A stretch of DNA of 11,649 bases. Origin: JAAYCI01 sp964369525 (GTDB lineage: Bacteria > Bacillota > Clostridia > Oscillospirales > Ruminococcaceae). The stretch lies in the NCBI GenBank assembly GCA_964369525.1, contig CAYJEW010000055.1:1-11649 (forward strand), read 5' to 3'. A model generated the notes under the pieces. The model ran no database searches, was not told where the DNA came from, and saw only the letters and a program-made list of their open reading frames with translations. The number at the start of each line of letters is the position of its first letter. The stretch's first letter is position 1. Of the stretch, positions 1 to 6,412 are shown in pieces. A program made the translations under genes and the position numbers.

Positions 1-140
1 GGCATATTTATATTATGCTACGCACAATATAAATAATCCTACGGATTATTTATAACCTATTTAAATGCCTTGCCCTCGCCACTGTGTGGCAACCGGGCAA
101 ATGGCATATTTATATTATGCTACGCACAATATAAATAATC
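1..140. repeat. Nested palindromic block with two identical 38-bp direct repeats
   Basis: Bases 1-38 and 103-140 are identical. Each copy folds into a 14-bp AT-rich stem with one A/C mismatch and a TAC loop (5-18 with 22-35; 107-120 with 124-137). In the first copy, 28-39 can instead pair perfectly with 43-54 around another TAC loop, so two mutually exclusive hairpins share 28-35. Between the copies lies a GC-rich nested hairpin: TTGCCC 70-75 with GGGCAA 95-100, and inside it GCCAC 78-82 with GTGGC 86-90. The arrangement resembles a REP or MITE-like intergenic element. The block begins at the window edge, so its left limit is unknown. Confidence 0.75.
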
Positions 141-265
141 TTTGTAACTATCATATACTAGTAGAACTAACAGCACAAGAAAAAATAAAACAAGGTATAA
201 GAGCAGGCAAACAGACAAATATAGCATTTGTATATACTATTCCTAAGTCTGGTAATGTTTAGCGC
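141..265. other. AT-rich spacer, no supported gene
   Basis: This stretch between the palindromic block and the next promoter is AT-rich. An open frame from an ATG at 65 runs to 262, but it crosses the palindromic repeats, has no SD sequence and shows no recognisable domain. It could be the decayed 3' end of an upstream gene. I see nothing else in it. Confidence 0.4.
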
Positions 266-295
266 TTTACAAGTGCTGTGCTGCATGGGTATAAT
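266..295 (+). promoter_or_regulatory. Sigma-A type promoter of the glycosyltransferase gene
   Basis: TTTACA at 266-271 is followed after 18 bp by a perfect TATAAT at 290-295. Transcription would start near 302, giving a leader of about 36 nt before the GTG start at 338. Confidence 0.65.
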
Positions 296-337
296 AAACA
301 CGGTGTAAAGCCAAAATGGTGAATGGGAGGTGGCGGC

Positions 338-1747
338 GTGCGGGGCGGACTACAAAAAGTAAAAAACATACCCCAAAAAAAATACTGGCTGGTGTTTGCC
401 GTCGCCTGCGTTTTGGCGTATGCATTTTTTGCACATCCCGATGTGATAGAAACCAGCAACCACGCATATGTATTGCTGGATAGCATATCTAAGGGCCAAT
501 TTTTTAATTTTTATAATGATGTTATGGCCCACCCGTACGGCACATATCTTTACTATATAAATAACGCCCACTATAACATTGTGGTGTATATAATTTTTGC
601 AATAGTGCAGCTGCCGGTGTTTATTGTAAATCAGCTGGCAGGCACATACTACGAGCCGCTGTTTTACTATCTGGGTAAACTGGTGAGCGCAGGTTTTTTT
701 ATAGCGTGTGCCCCTGTGGTGCATTCCATTGCGCGCCAGCTTGGGCTTGGCGGTAAAACGGCAGGCTGGTGTGCGCTGTTTTTTGCGTTTTCGCCGGTGG
801 CGTTTTTTAGCAGCATGATAATGGGCCAGTACGACAGCATCTGCTTGTTTTTCATGCTACTTGGAATTTTATATTGGCTGCGTGGGCGCATGTGGGCCTG
901 CGTACTGCTAATGGGGGTTGCGGCCACAGGCAAGTATTTTGCGCTATTTGCACTTGTGCCGCTGATATTGCTTTACGAAAAACGTCCGCTGCGCATACTG
1001 GCGTATGGGGTAGGCTCGCTATGGTTGCTTGCACCCACCACGCTGATGTTCTGGGGCGCCGGTGGCGATATGGGCAGTTTCAGTAGCGTTATGATGGACA
1101 GGCTTTTTGCGGCAAAAATTCCGGCAGCTATGGATGTGGCGGCATTTCCGCTAATATATGCTGCACTGTGCATACTGGCTTACCTATGGCGGCCGGGTGT
1201 CGCTCGTATGGCGCGTGTGGGTATGTGGATGTGCCTTGCGGTGTTTGGTAGTATGTTTTTGTTTGTGGGCTGGCACCCGCAGTGGGCAATACTGCTTGTG
1301 CCGTTTTTGGTGATTACCACCTTTATGGAAACAGGGCGTGACGGCTGGTTTTTTGCAGATATGATGATTGCGGCCGGATTTTTCTTGTATTGCTTTCTTG
1401 TGCACCCAAACCAGCTGGAGGCAAACCTGTTTGACTTTGGGCTGTTGGCGCAGCTAAGCGGTGAGAAGGTGGTACTGCAAAGCGATATTACATCGGTGGC
1501 AGACTATATACTGCGAATACCTGCCGTAGGTGCGTTGCCAATGGTGCTGTTTGGCTCGGCGGTGCTGTGCCACATACTGCTTAAAATACCGCTTACCATA
1601 GGCACACCCGCCTCGGCCATAGCACGCAGTGCATACACGCCAAACAGCTTGCTACCGGCATACCTATTGGGCGGCTTTGGGCTGTGCATGTCGGTGTGGC
1701 TTGTGCCGGTGTGTGTGAGCTGGCTTATGAATGTGGGATATTTGTAG
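338..1747 (+). CDS. Polytopic membrane glycosyltransferase, GT-C fold
   Basis: This is a protein of about 469 residues made mostly of hydrophobic helices, roughly ten or more membrane segments. The layout is that of GT-C enzymes of the GT87/PIG-M/DUF2029 kind, which move sugars from polyprenyl-phosphate donors on the outer face of the membrane. A first helix (YWLVFAVACVLAYAFF) is followed by a short acidic outer loop (HPDVIETSNH), the usual site of the catalytic acid in this fold. MGQYDSICLFFMLLGI and GWHPQWAILLVPF match the typical GQxD and HxQWxLLxxPF segments. An in-frame ATG at 323 exists, but the SD sequence GGGAGG (325-330) lies just after it and is correctly spaced for the GTG at 338, so I use 338. 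It has its own promoter and terminator. Donor and acceptor sugars cannot be read from the sequence. The class is fairly sure, the family less so. Confidence 0.75.
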   Translation: MRGGLQKVKNIPQKKYWLVFAVACVLAYAFFAHPDVIETSNHAYVLLDSISKGQFFNFYNDVMAHPYGTYLYYINNAHYNIVVYIIFAIVQLPVFIVNQLAGTYYEPLFYYLGKLVSAGFFIACAPVVHSIARQLGLGGKTAGWCALFFAFSPVAFFSSMIMGQYDSICLFFMLLGILYWLRGRMWACVLLMGVAATGKYFALFALVPLILLYEKRPLRILAYGVGSLWLLAPTTLMFWGAGGDMGSFSSVMMDRLFAAKIPAAMDVAAFPLIYAALCILAYLWRPGVARMARVGMWMCLAVFGSMFLFVGWHPQWAILLVPFLVITTFMETGRDGWFFADMMIAAGFFLYCFLVHPNQLEANLFDFGLLAQLSGEKVVLQSDITSVADYILRIPAVGALPMVLFGSAVLCHILLKIPLTIGTPASAIARSAYTPNSLLPAYLLGGFGLCMSVWLVPVCVSWLMNVGYL

Positions 1748-1776
1748 TACGGTAGAATGCTTGCGGCATATTTTTT

Positions 1777-1807
1777 GGCGGATAGCTTTTAGCTATTCGT
1801 CTTTTTT
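1777..1807 (+). terminator. Intrinsic terminator of the glycosyltransferase gene
   Basis: Left arm 1777-1786 pairs with right arm 1792-1801 over ten positions (two G-U) around the loop TTTTA. A six-T run follows at 1802-1807. It lies 30 bp after the stop codon. Confidence 0.7.
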
Positions 1808-1881
1808 ATAGCATAATATTTAAGCAGAGCGCGCACTACAGCTTGCGCAATATTGCATGTGGGTAATATGGGGAGGATATT

Positions 1882-2235
1882 ATGACACCAAAACAAACGC
1901 TGCAGCTATGGATAGATACCTTTAACAAAGCGGATGCTAAGGCGCTGGCTGATATGTATCACGACGACGCTGTAAACCATCAGGTTGTAACCGAACCTGT
2001 GGTGGGAAGGCAGGCTATTTATCAGAGGTTTGTAGAGGAGTTTGCCTTAGCCGAAATGGTGTGTATTCCCGAAAACATTTTTGAAGATGGCGAGTGGGCC
2101 ATTATGGAATGGCGCGACCCTAAAGGCTTTAGGGGATGTGGATTTTTTCATGTTGTTGGTGGCAAGGTTAAGTTTCAAAGAGGATACATGGATAAGCTTA
2201 GCTTTTTAAAGCTAAATGGCCTACCCATAGAATAG
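1882..2235 (+). CDS. SnoaL-like / NTF2-like domain protein
   Basis: This protein of 117 residues fills a single NTF2-like alpha+beta cone. The N-terminus (PKQTLQLWIDTFNKADAKALADMYHDDAVNH) is the classic opening of SnoaL-type proteins, where two helices lead into a strand carrying D/H residues near the pocket. GRQAIYQRFVEEF is the third helix, and the rest (EDGEWAIMEWRDPKGFRGCGFFHVVGGKVKFQRGYMD) forms the curved sheet. Members act as small-molecule cyclases, isomerases or ligand binders; no specific substrate can be assigned. The start at 1882 is supported by GGGGAGG at 1870-1876. It stands alone between two terminators and is probably monocistronic. The palindrome GCAATATTGC lies about 30 bp upstream. 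Fold assignment is good; function is unknown. Confidence 0.75.
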   Translation: MTPKQTLQLWIDTFNKADAKALADMYHDDAVNHQVVTEPVVGRQAIYQRFVEEFALAEMVCIPENIFEDGEWAIMEWRDPKGFRGCGFFHVVGGKVKFQRGYMDKLSFLKLNGLPIE

Positions 2236-2270
2236 CGTACCCAGTATATTAACTATAGATTTATATAAAT

Positions 2271-2307
2271 AAAACTCTTGCCCTTTATGTGGGCAAGAGT
2301 TTTTGTT
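2271..2307. terminator. Strong intrinsic terminator, probably bidirectional
   Basis: A perfect 12-bp stem (2272-2283 with 2291-2302) has a 7-nt loop, and its 3' arm runs into a T-rich tract. It ends the SnoaL-like gene. On the minus strand it is also followed by T-rich sequence, so it may end transcription coming from the ImmA-like gene. Confidence 0.85.
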
Positions 2308-2432
2308 TTGTATAGCTAGGGTAGAAGGGATATAGGATTGGCGGATTTTGCGCGCAGTGGCGAGCGAGGGCAGGGGTTTTGGGCGCAAAAAAGTGCGATA
2401 TGGAAGAATGCTTTAGCATATAGCTTTTGCGG

Positions 2433-2954
2433 CTAATACCAGTGGCCACACAGGCGGCCACGGCGCCAGTAAAGCAGCGTGTTGTTTTCTGGCAGGCAGG
2501 CAGGACAGCTGGAAGCCTTTTGCTCTGCGGTAGTTTGCCGGGGCAAGGTTTGCGGGGGCTCTATGTTGGGCGGGCGCAAAGCCTGCAACGGGCTGCATGT
2601 TTGGGCAACTTTGTGTGCGGCAGGCGCAAGCGAAGGCGGATGCAGCAGCGCTTTGTGATGTGCGAAAGCGTTAAACTGCGAGGGCTGCGGCAGGCCGCGT
2701 AGCATGGCGCGCTGTATAGCGCCCAGCATCGAATTCTCCTCGCTTGCTTCCAGCTCCAGCTCGTTAATGTTGCGGTCTTGCTGGAGATGATGGCCATACA
2801 AAAGGTGGCGCATCTCGTGCTCAAAAATGTCTTTGCGCTGCTCTTGGTTGTATATGGCGTTTATGTATACGGTGTAACTGCCGTCGGCTTCGGGCAGCAC
2901 ACAGCCCTTTACCGAGGCAGGTAGATTTACCAAAACAATGTTAATCTCATCCAT
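2433..2954 (-). CDS. ImmA/IrrE-like metallopeptidase, phage/ICE type
   Basis: This protein has about 173 residues. HEMRH at 46-50 is the HExxH zinc-binding, catalytic motif, with acidic residues at 65-72 (ELELEASEE) that could supply the third ligand. In the known ImmR/ImmA pairs the peptidase cleaves the XRE repressor and induces the element; the XRE gene directly upstream supports the same role here. The open frame could begin at 3002, overlapping the upstream gene, but the ATG at 2954 lies 25 bp after that gene's stop, behind AAAGAAAGAG, and fits better. The C-terminal half (85-173) is rich in Pro, Ala and His, has little recognisable fold, and ends with a CPAC pair (150-153) and a nearby Cys (169). 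It may be a specialised tail or a degenerate end. Confidence 0.7.
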   Translation of the reverse strand: MDEINIVLVNLPASVKGCVLPEADGSYTVYINAIYNQEQRKDIFEHEMRHLLYGHHLQQDRNINELELEASEENSMLGAIQRAMLRGLPQPSQFNAFAHHKALLHPPSLAPAAHKVAQTCSPLQALRPPNIEPPQTLPRQTTAEQKASSCPACLPENNTLLYWRRGRLCGHWY

Positions 2955-2979
2955 GGGCGCTCTTTCTTTTAGTAGGCGG

Positions 2980-3336
2980 CTAGTCTTGCGAGCGCTCGGC
3001 ACGCAAAGCTTCTATAATTTTTACCGCTTGCATAACCTCTTGTTTGCTGGCATTTTTTGTGGTGGAAAAAAGTAGCTTCATCTCGGGGCGGCGGCGCAGT
3101 GAATCAAGATACTCTGAAAGCTCAGATGTATGCTCGGCCTTTTGTGTAAAAAAGTACGAAGGCTCTACCCCAAGCGCTGTGCAAAGCTGCTCAATGGTAT
3201 CGTAATCGGGCTTGTTCAGGTTGTTTTCCCAGTTGCTGATGGCCGTATTTTTTACGCATAGCTGTTGCGCTAGCTCGGCCTGTGTTAGCCCTGCTTGCCT
3301 GCGTGCTGTGCGAATTTTGCAACCCAGTGTGTCCAT
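2980..3336 (-). CDS. XRE-family helix-turn-helix repressor (ImmR-like)
   Basis: This protein has 118 residues. Residues 6-62 form a canonical XRE/Cro-cI HTH: GLTQAELAQQLCVKNTAISNWE contains the recognition helix, followed by KPDYDTIEQLCTALGVEPSYFF. A C-terminal helical region (70-115) probably serves dimerisation and contact with the peptidase. The frame opens at 3351, but that ATG sits next to the SD GGTGGTG (3342-3348), which is spaced 5 nt from the ATG at 3336, so 3336 is preferred. It precedes the ImmA-like gene and is divergent from a phage-type regulator. It likely represses both directions through the palindromes at 3372-3470. The family is certain; the ImmR role is inferred from context. 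Confidence 0.88.
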   Translation of the reverse strand: MDTLGCKIRTARRQAGLTQAELAQQLCVKNTAISNWENNLNKPDYDTIEQLCTALGVEPSYFFTQKAEHTSELSEYLDSLRRRPEMKLLFSTTKNASKQEVMQAVKIIEALRAERSQD

Positions 3337-3355
3337 GGTATCACCACCCATTGCA

Positions 3356-3384
3356 AGAATATCATATTAAATGGAGTTTGTAAA
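3356..3384 (-). promoter_or_regulatory. Promoter of the XRE-ImmA pair
   Basis: Read on the minus strand, TTTACA (3384-3379) is separated by 17 bp from TATTCT (3361-3356). The resulting leader would be only about a dozen bases long. The repressor half-site TAAATGGAG (3369-3376 region) lies inside the spacer, consistent with autoregulation. Confidence 0.5.
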
Positions 3385-3470
3385 TAAAAATTTCAGTTTA
3401 AATGGAAAATATACTTGACTTTCCAAAAAAACTGTAGTAATTTATTAATAAATTCCAAAATATCTGGAAA
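3372..3470. promoter_or_regulatory. Operator palindromes between the divergent phage regulators
   Basis: Half-sites of the type TGGAA/TTCCA recur. An extended imperfect inverted repeat pairs 3394-3408 with 3420-3434 (15 positions, three mismatches, centre near 3414). A shorter one pairs TTCCA 3453-3457 with TGGAA 3465-3469. A further AAATGGA copy lies near 3369-3375. The large palindrome covers the -35 box of the plus-strand promoter, as expected for binding by the adjacent XRE repressor. Confidence 0.6.
3415..3443 (+). promoter_or_regulatory. Candidate promoter of the DUF1492-like gene
   Basis: TTGACT (3415-3420) is followed after 17 bp by TAATTT (3438-3443), a weak -10. The -35 lies inside the large operator palindrome, so the XRE repressor would occlude it. 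Confidence 0.45.
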
Positions 3471-3516
3471 TTTTGCTTAAAAATTAATAAAAAATCAGTA
3501 AAGGAGGCTAAACAAG

Positions 3517-3915
3517 GTGACAGACAAGGAGTATCTGCATGCAGCGCGCAGGCTAAAAAGCGAGATAGAGTGCAAAAGCGAGCGGCTGATGCGGCTAAAG
3601 GCAATGGCCGAGCGCAGCGGAGGAGGGGTGGTTGCAGCCACACATAAAAAGGGGTATTCCAGCGGCATGGACGCGGTTGACGCCATGCTGGATTACGCAG
3701 ATGAGGTAGAGCGGCAGGCGGCACAGCTTGTGCGCATGCAGCACGGCATACAGCAGAGCATGCAGCGCATACAGCGGCCGGAACACCGTATGGTGCTGGA
3801 GATGTATTATCTAGATGGTATTGCATGGCAGGAGGTGTCGTGCCGCATGGGGTATTCGCTGCGGCATGTGTATAGACTGCATAATGATGCGCTGCGCAGC
3901 TTTATAAGGCAGTAG
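3517..3915 (+). CDS. DUF1492-like phage regulator with sigma-70 region 4-like HTH
   Basis: This protein has 132 residues, starting at GTG behind a near-perfect SD (AAAGGAGG, 3500-3507). Residues 1-45 form a charged, probably coiled-coil helix (ARRLKSEIECKSERLMRLKAMAE). Residues 85-130 (QRPEHRMVLEMYYLDGIAWQEVSCRMGYSLRHVYRLHNDALRSFI) resemble sigma-70 region 4, with YSLRHVYRLHNDAL as the recognition helix. DUF1492/ArpU-like proteins of this size lie at the end of the early region in Firmicutes prophages, just before terminase and the packaging genes, and are thought to control late transcription. Here only about 50 bases follow before the scaffold gap, so any late genes cannot be seen. It is divergent from the XRE-ImmA pair. 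The family call is good; its role here is inferred. Confidence 0.75.
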   Translation: MTDKEYLHAARRLKSEIECKSERLMRLKAMAERSGGGVVAATHKKGYSSGMDAVDAMLDYADEVERQAAQLVRMQHGIQQSMQRIQRPEHRMVLEMYYLDGIAWQEVSCRMGYSLRHVYRLHNDALRSFIRQ

Positions 3916-3968
3916 CCTAATACAGGCGAGATACAAAAAAATGCGCAGGCGGCGGGGCAATAATTGTG

Positions 3969-3978
3969 NNNNNNNNNN
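3969..3978. other. Assembly gap (ten Ns)
   Basis: Ten consecutive undetermined bases follow the phage regulator. A fixed run of ten usually means a scaffold join of estimated or unknown length. Sequence may be missing, and adjacency of the flanks should not be assumed. Confidence 0.95.
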
Positions 3979-3989
3979 CGGCAAAACCT

Positions 3990-4018
3990 TTGCAACTTTT
4001 TCAAAAAAGCGGTATACT
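3990..4018 (+). promoter_or_regulatory. Promoter of the zinc-ribbon membrane protein gene
   Basis: TTGCAA (3990-3995) and TATACT (4013-4018) are spaced by 17 bp. This predicts a leader of about 160 nt before the ATG at 4184. Confidence 0.6.
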
Positions 4019-4036
4019 ATCTATAAGTTTACAGCA

Positions 4037-4063
4037 AAAGCTCGGCAGGTACCTGCAAGCTTT
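4037..4063 (+). other. Hairpin near the 5' end of the zinc-ribbon gene leader
   Basis: AAAGCT (4037-4042) pairs with AGCTTT (4058-4063). Inside it, GCAG (4045-4048) pairs with CTGC (4053-4056) around GTAC. It lies roughly 12 nt after the predicted transcription start and has no T tract, so it is not a terminator. It may stabilise the mRNA or be a DNA operator. I recognise no known riboswitch in the rest of the leader. Confidence 0.4.
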
Positions 4064-4183
4064 AACTGCATCCGTATAAGCTGCGTTTGCAGGTGCATGA
4101 GCGAAGTGCATTTTAAAAATTGCCGCATAATTTTGCATATGCAGCGTGTTGTGGGGCAGTAACATGAATGGAGGATTTATAGT

Positions 4184-5047
4184 ATGGTTAACTGTACCAA
4201 TTGTGGAAAAGACAATGCCGACCAAGCAAAATTTTGCGAGAATTGCGGAAATTTATTAGCTAGCGCCGACGCAGCCCCCGCAGCAGAAGCAGCGCCAGCA
4301 CCCATGGAAGCCCCCGCAGCAGAAGCAGCGCCTGCGCCCGAAGCAGCGCCAGCGCCTATGGCAGAGCCGGCACCCATGGCAGAGGCAGCCCCGCCATCGC
4401 CGGGAATTGCCCCGCCACCAATGGGCGGCATGCCCCAGCAAGCGCCACCAATGGGCGGCATGCCCCAGCAGGCGCCACCAATGGGCGGTATGCCCCAGCA
4501 GGCTCCGCCATCGCCGGGAATTGCCCCGCCACCAATGGCAGGTATGCCGCAACAAGCGCCTCCAATGGGCGCTATGCCGCAGTATGCTCCACCAATGGGC
4601 ACCATGCCGCAGCAGCAGCCTAAAAAGAAAAAAGCCGGCTTAGTTATAGGTATTATTGCTGGCGTTTTGGCGTTGGTAATTGCTGTTGTAGCAGCTATTG
4701 CTATTCTTCCCGGCCTTTTTGGCGGCGGCGGTTACGAAGGCGTGTGGCGGGCAGAACACCTGTATTTTGAGGGCCGAAATACAGACATTGGCTCGATGTA
4801 TGGCGAAAATGTAACGCTTGTACTAACCGAGGAAGGCGGGTTCACCTTAGACCTAGGCACCGATGTTTTATCGGGTACATGGGAAGAGCTGGACGACTAC
4901 GCCATGATGTACGCCCCAGGAGATAGCGATTTTGCAACACTTACGATGGATGACGATATTTTGTGGTTGCAGATTGATGTTCTGGGTTTAGACCTTGGTT
5001 TTGTAGAAAGCGACGCTGAACTACCCACGGGCGGTGCAGCAAAGTAA
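4184..5047 (+). CDS. Zinc-ribbon, Pro/Ala/Met-rich single-pass membrane protein
   Basis: This protein has 287 residues. Residues 4-21 carry a zinc ribbon (C4, C7, C18, C21; CTNCGKDNADQAKFCENC). Residues 28-64 are an Ala/Pro/Glu-rich linker and 70-145 a tandem repeat: two copies of PPSPGIAP, each followed by three PPMGGMPQQA-type decapeptides. KKKK (147-150) then leads into one membrane helix (about 151-179). Under the positive-inside rule the zinc ribbon is cytoplasmic and residues 183-287 are outside. That outer domain begins GVWRAEHLYFEG and contains LSGTWEELDDYAMMYAP, suggesting a small lipocalin-like beta-barrel or sandwich. ATG at 4184 follows GGAGG. The overall plan is common in Firmicutes proteins of unknown function. 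A role in sensing or envelope homeostasis is only a guess. Confidence 0.8.
   Translation: MVNCTNCGKDNADQAKFCENCGNLLASADAAPAAEAAPAPMEAPAAEAAPAPEAAPAPMAEPAPMAEAAPPSPGIAPPPMGGMPQQAPPMGGMPQQAPPMGGMPQQAPPSPGIAPPPMAGMPQQAPPMGAMPQYAPPMGTMPQQQPKKKKAGLVIGIIAGVLALVIAVVAAIAILPGLFGGGGYEGVWRAEHLYFEGRNTDIGSMYGENVTLVLTEEGGFTLDLGTDVLSGTWEELDDYAMMYAPGDSDFATLTMDDDILWLQIDVLGLDLGFVESDAELPTGGAAK
4391..4618 (+). repeat. 114-bp tandem duplication made of 24-bp and 30-bp units
   Basis: The unit 4391-4504 is repeated, with divergence, at 4505-4618. Each copy is a 24-bp segment (encoding PPSPGIAP) followed by three 30-bp units (encoding PPMGGMPQQA variants). The 30-bp copies start at 4415, 4445, 4475, 4529, 4559 and 4589. 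The first block is almost uniform; the second carries substitutions. All periods are multiples of three, so the frame is preserved. Confidence 0.9.
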
Positions 5048-5063
5048 CGCTATATAATATAGT

Positions 5064-5096
5064 AAAGCAGGGCGCATGTTTGCGCCCTGCTTTTTT
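5064..5096 (+). terminator. Intrinsic terminator after the zinc-ribbon gene
   Basis: GCAGGGCGC (5067-5075) pairs perfectly with GCGCCCTGC (5082-5090) around a 6-nt loop, followed by six Ts. Flanking AAA/TTT extends the stem. It lies between the convergent zinc-ribbon and capsid genes and may partly serve both strands. Confidence 0.9.
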
Positions 5097-5153
5097 GTGT
5101 GCAGCGCTATAGCAGTGGATGTGGCTGCTGGCGCGGTGCACAGCTTGCCGCTG

Positions 5154-6005
5154 TTACGAGCTTGCGGCCGCTGCGGTGGCCTGATAGTAAATGCCATCGC
5201 TTTTGTTGTCTAGCACAAATGCGTCGTACACAATGCGCCCTTCAATTAGGCTGCCAGATATGCCGGGCGGGTCTGCGTGGATTCTGTAGCTTTCGAGCTT
5301 GGTGGGCGCTACGGTGGCAGACGGGTGGGCAATCATAAAGCCGAAGTTTTCGGGCACCCGCACAGCAGGCACGCGCACAACGCTCATGCCGTCCAGATAA
5401 GCAATAACGCCACGCATACGCTGTTGTGAACCGATGTCGGTTTCCATCACAATATCTTTACAGCGTTTCATTAGCAGGTACACATCTGGCGTTACCACCA
5501 GCACACGCTCGGTGTCGGGCACTTCGCTGTTGTCCAGCGCTTTTGTGCCGTCGGTGATGGCAGTGAAGATGTTTGTGCTGGTGAGCGAAAGTGCTGTGGG
5601 TTGTGTGCCTGCGCCGGTGCACATTTTGCCGTACACCCAGCTGTCAATCTCGGGCACAACAACCTCGCGCACCTGGCGCGCCAGTGCTGTTGCAGCTGCT
5701 ACGCTGCCTTCGGTTTCGCTGTTGTCCAGCGTGTCGATGGCAAATGTGAAGCTACGGTCTTTTGTTACCGTAAGCTTTTGGGTGGTTGCGCTAAGGTCGT
5801 TAATAGCGCCGTAGCGGCTCCAGTTGCCGTCGGCAGGACCACTGCGTCCGTAGTCGTTCATACCGCTTGTTCCAACGGTGTACACGGCCACGGTGTGGGC
5901 GCCTGTCCAGTTAAAATTTTGGTTGGTTAGCGACGAAAGCTTGCTTTCGTTTTTGAAGATTTCATCTACATAAGGCAGATATTTTGTTGCTAGTTCAATA
6001 GACAT
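5154..6005 (-). CDS. Phage major capsid protein (HK97 fold, Firmicutes siphophage type)
   Basis: This protein has 283 residues, close to full length for its family. The N-terminus (MSIELATKYLPYVDEIF) and the stretches GTSGMNDYGR and NWSRYGAINDL are signatures of a well-known Firmicutes tailed-phage capsid family. ALARQVREVVVPEIDSWVYGKM and the helix with TDGTKALDNSEVPDTERVLVVTPDVYLLMKRCKD are also typical and would form the spine helix and P domain. In a phage, several hundred copies assemble around a scaffold into the head. ATG at 6005 follows AAAGGAGC. The scaffold gene ends 14 bp upstream, so the two form one unit. No connector, tail or portal gene follows; the next feature is a host-type terminator. 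The reading frame is intact, which is unexpected for simple prophage decay. Confidence 0.88.
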   Translation of the reverse strand: MSIELATKYLPYVDEIFKNESKLSSLTNQNFNWTGAHTVAVYTVGTSGMNDYGRSGPADGNWSRYGAINDLSATTQKLTVTKDRSFTFAIDTLDNSETEGSVAAATALARQVREVVVPEIDSWVYGKMCTGAGTQPTALSLTSTNIFTAITDGTKALDNSEVPDTERVLVVTPDVYLLMKRCKDIVMETDIGSQQRMRGVIAYLDGMSVVRVPAVRVPENFGFMIAHPSATVAPTKLESYRIHADPPGISGSLIEGRIVYDAFVLDNKSDGIYYQATAAAASS

Positions 6006-6019
6006 ACCAAAACGCTCCT

Positions 6020-6412
6020 TTAGAGTTTTGGCAGCCCCATGGCGTCACGAATAGGGTCGGCCTTGGTGGCGGGTAGGCCACTTGCAGGCGCGCTGAAGAT
6101 TGGCGCAGGGCTTTGCGGGCTGCCGTATATCGATTCTATTACATCGATGCAGCGGCCCAGGCTCTCTGCGTCGGGTGCATCCAGCACCTCTATAAGACGC
6201 TCTGAGTGCCCTTTGTTTTTCAGCATGGTGCGTGCCTGTAGGCCGAATTCCCTTTTTGTAAGGAGTGCTTCTCGTTCGGAAAGCTCGTTTGCAGCCGGCT
6301 GTGCATGCTTTTGCCGATATTCATTTAGCCGTTCGCTTACAATTCGGTTTACCTCTTCTTGGGTAAATGTTTTTTCCGCCTTGGGCTGCGGGGTTTGATT
6401 GTGCTCGGTCAT
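6020..6412 (-). CDS. Phage capsid scaffold protein (DUF4355-like)
   Basis: This protein has 130 residues and is highly charged. FTQEEVNRIVSERLNEYRQKH (about 16-36) is the hallmark opening helix of DUF4355-type scaffolds. It is followed by a predicted coiled coil (LSEREALLTKREFGLQARTMLKNKGHSERLIEVLDAPDAESLGRCIDVIES), then a Pro/Ala-rich linker and a short tail (DPIRDAMGLPKL) that would contact the capsid protein. Scaffolds direct procapsid assembly and then leave. The frame opens at 6448, but AAGGGAG lies 8 nt before the ATG at 6412, so that start is used. It is co-transcribed with the capsid gene. At 130 residues it is shorter than many relatives, which are near 200. No terminase or portal gene lies upstream. 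Confidence 0.8.
   Translation of the reverse strand: MTEHNQTPQPKAEKTFTQEEVNRIVSERLNEYRQKHAQPAANELSEREALLTKREFGLQARTMLKNKGHSERLIEVLDAPDAESLGRCIDVIESIYGSPQSPAPIFSAPASGLPATKADPIRDAMGLPKL

Noticed and set aside
1..140. CRISPR array
   Set aside because: Only two repeat copies, with a spacer that is itself a palindrome, and no cas genes in the window.
65..262. 65-residue open frame on the plus strand
   Set aside because: It crosses the palindromic repeats, has no SD sequence before its ATG, and shows no recognisable domain.
4019..4183. Riboswitch in the zinc-ribbon gene leader
   Set aside because: One hairpin and repeated TGCA strings are present, but no known aptamer core, T-box or terminator could be identified.
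4177..4605. Gly/Ala-rich minus-strand frames opposite the zinc-ribbon gene
   Set aside because: They are antisense readings of the Pro/Met-rich repeats.
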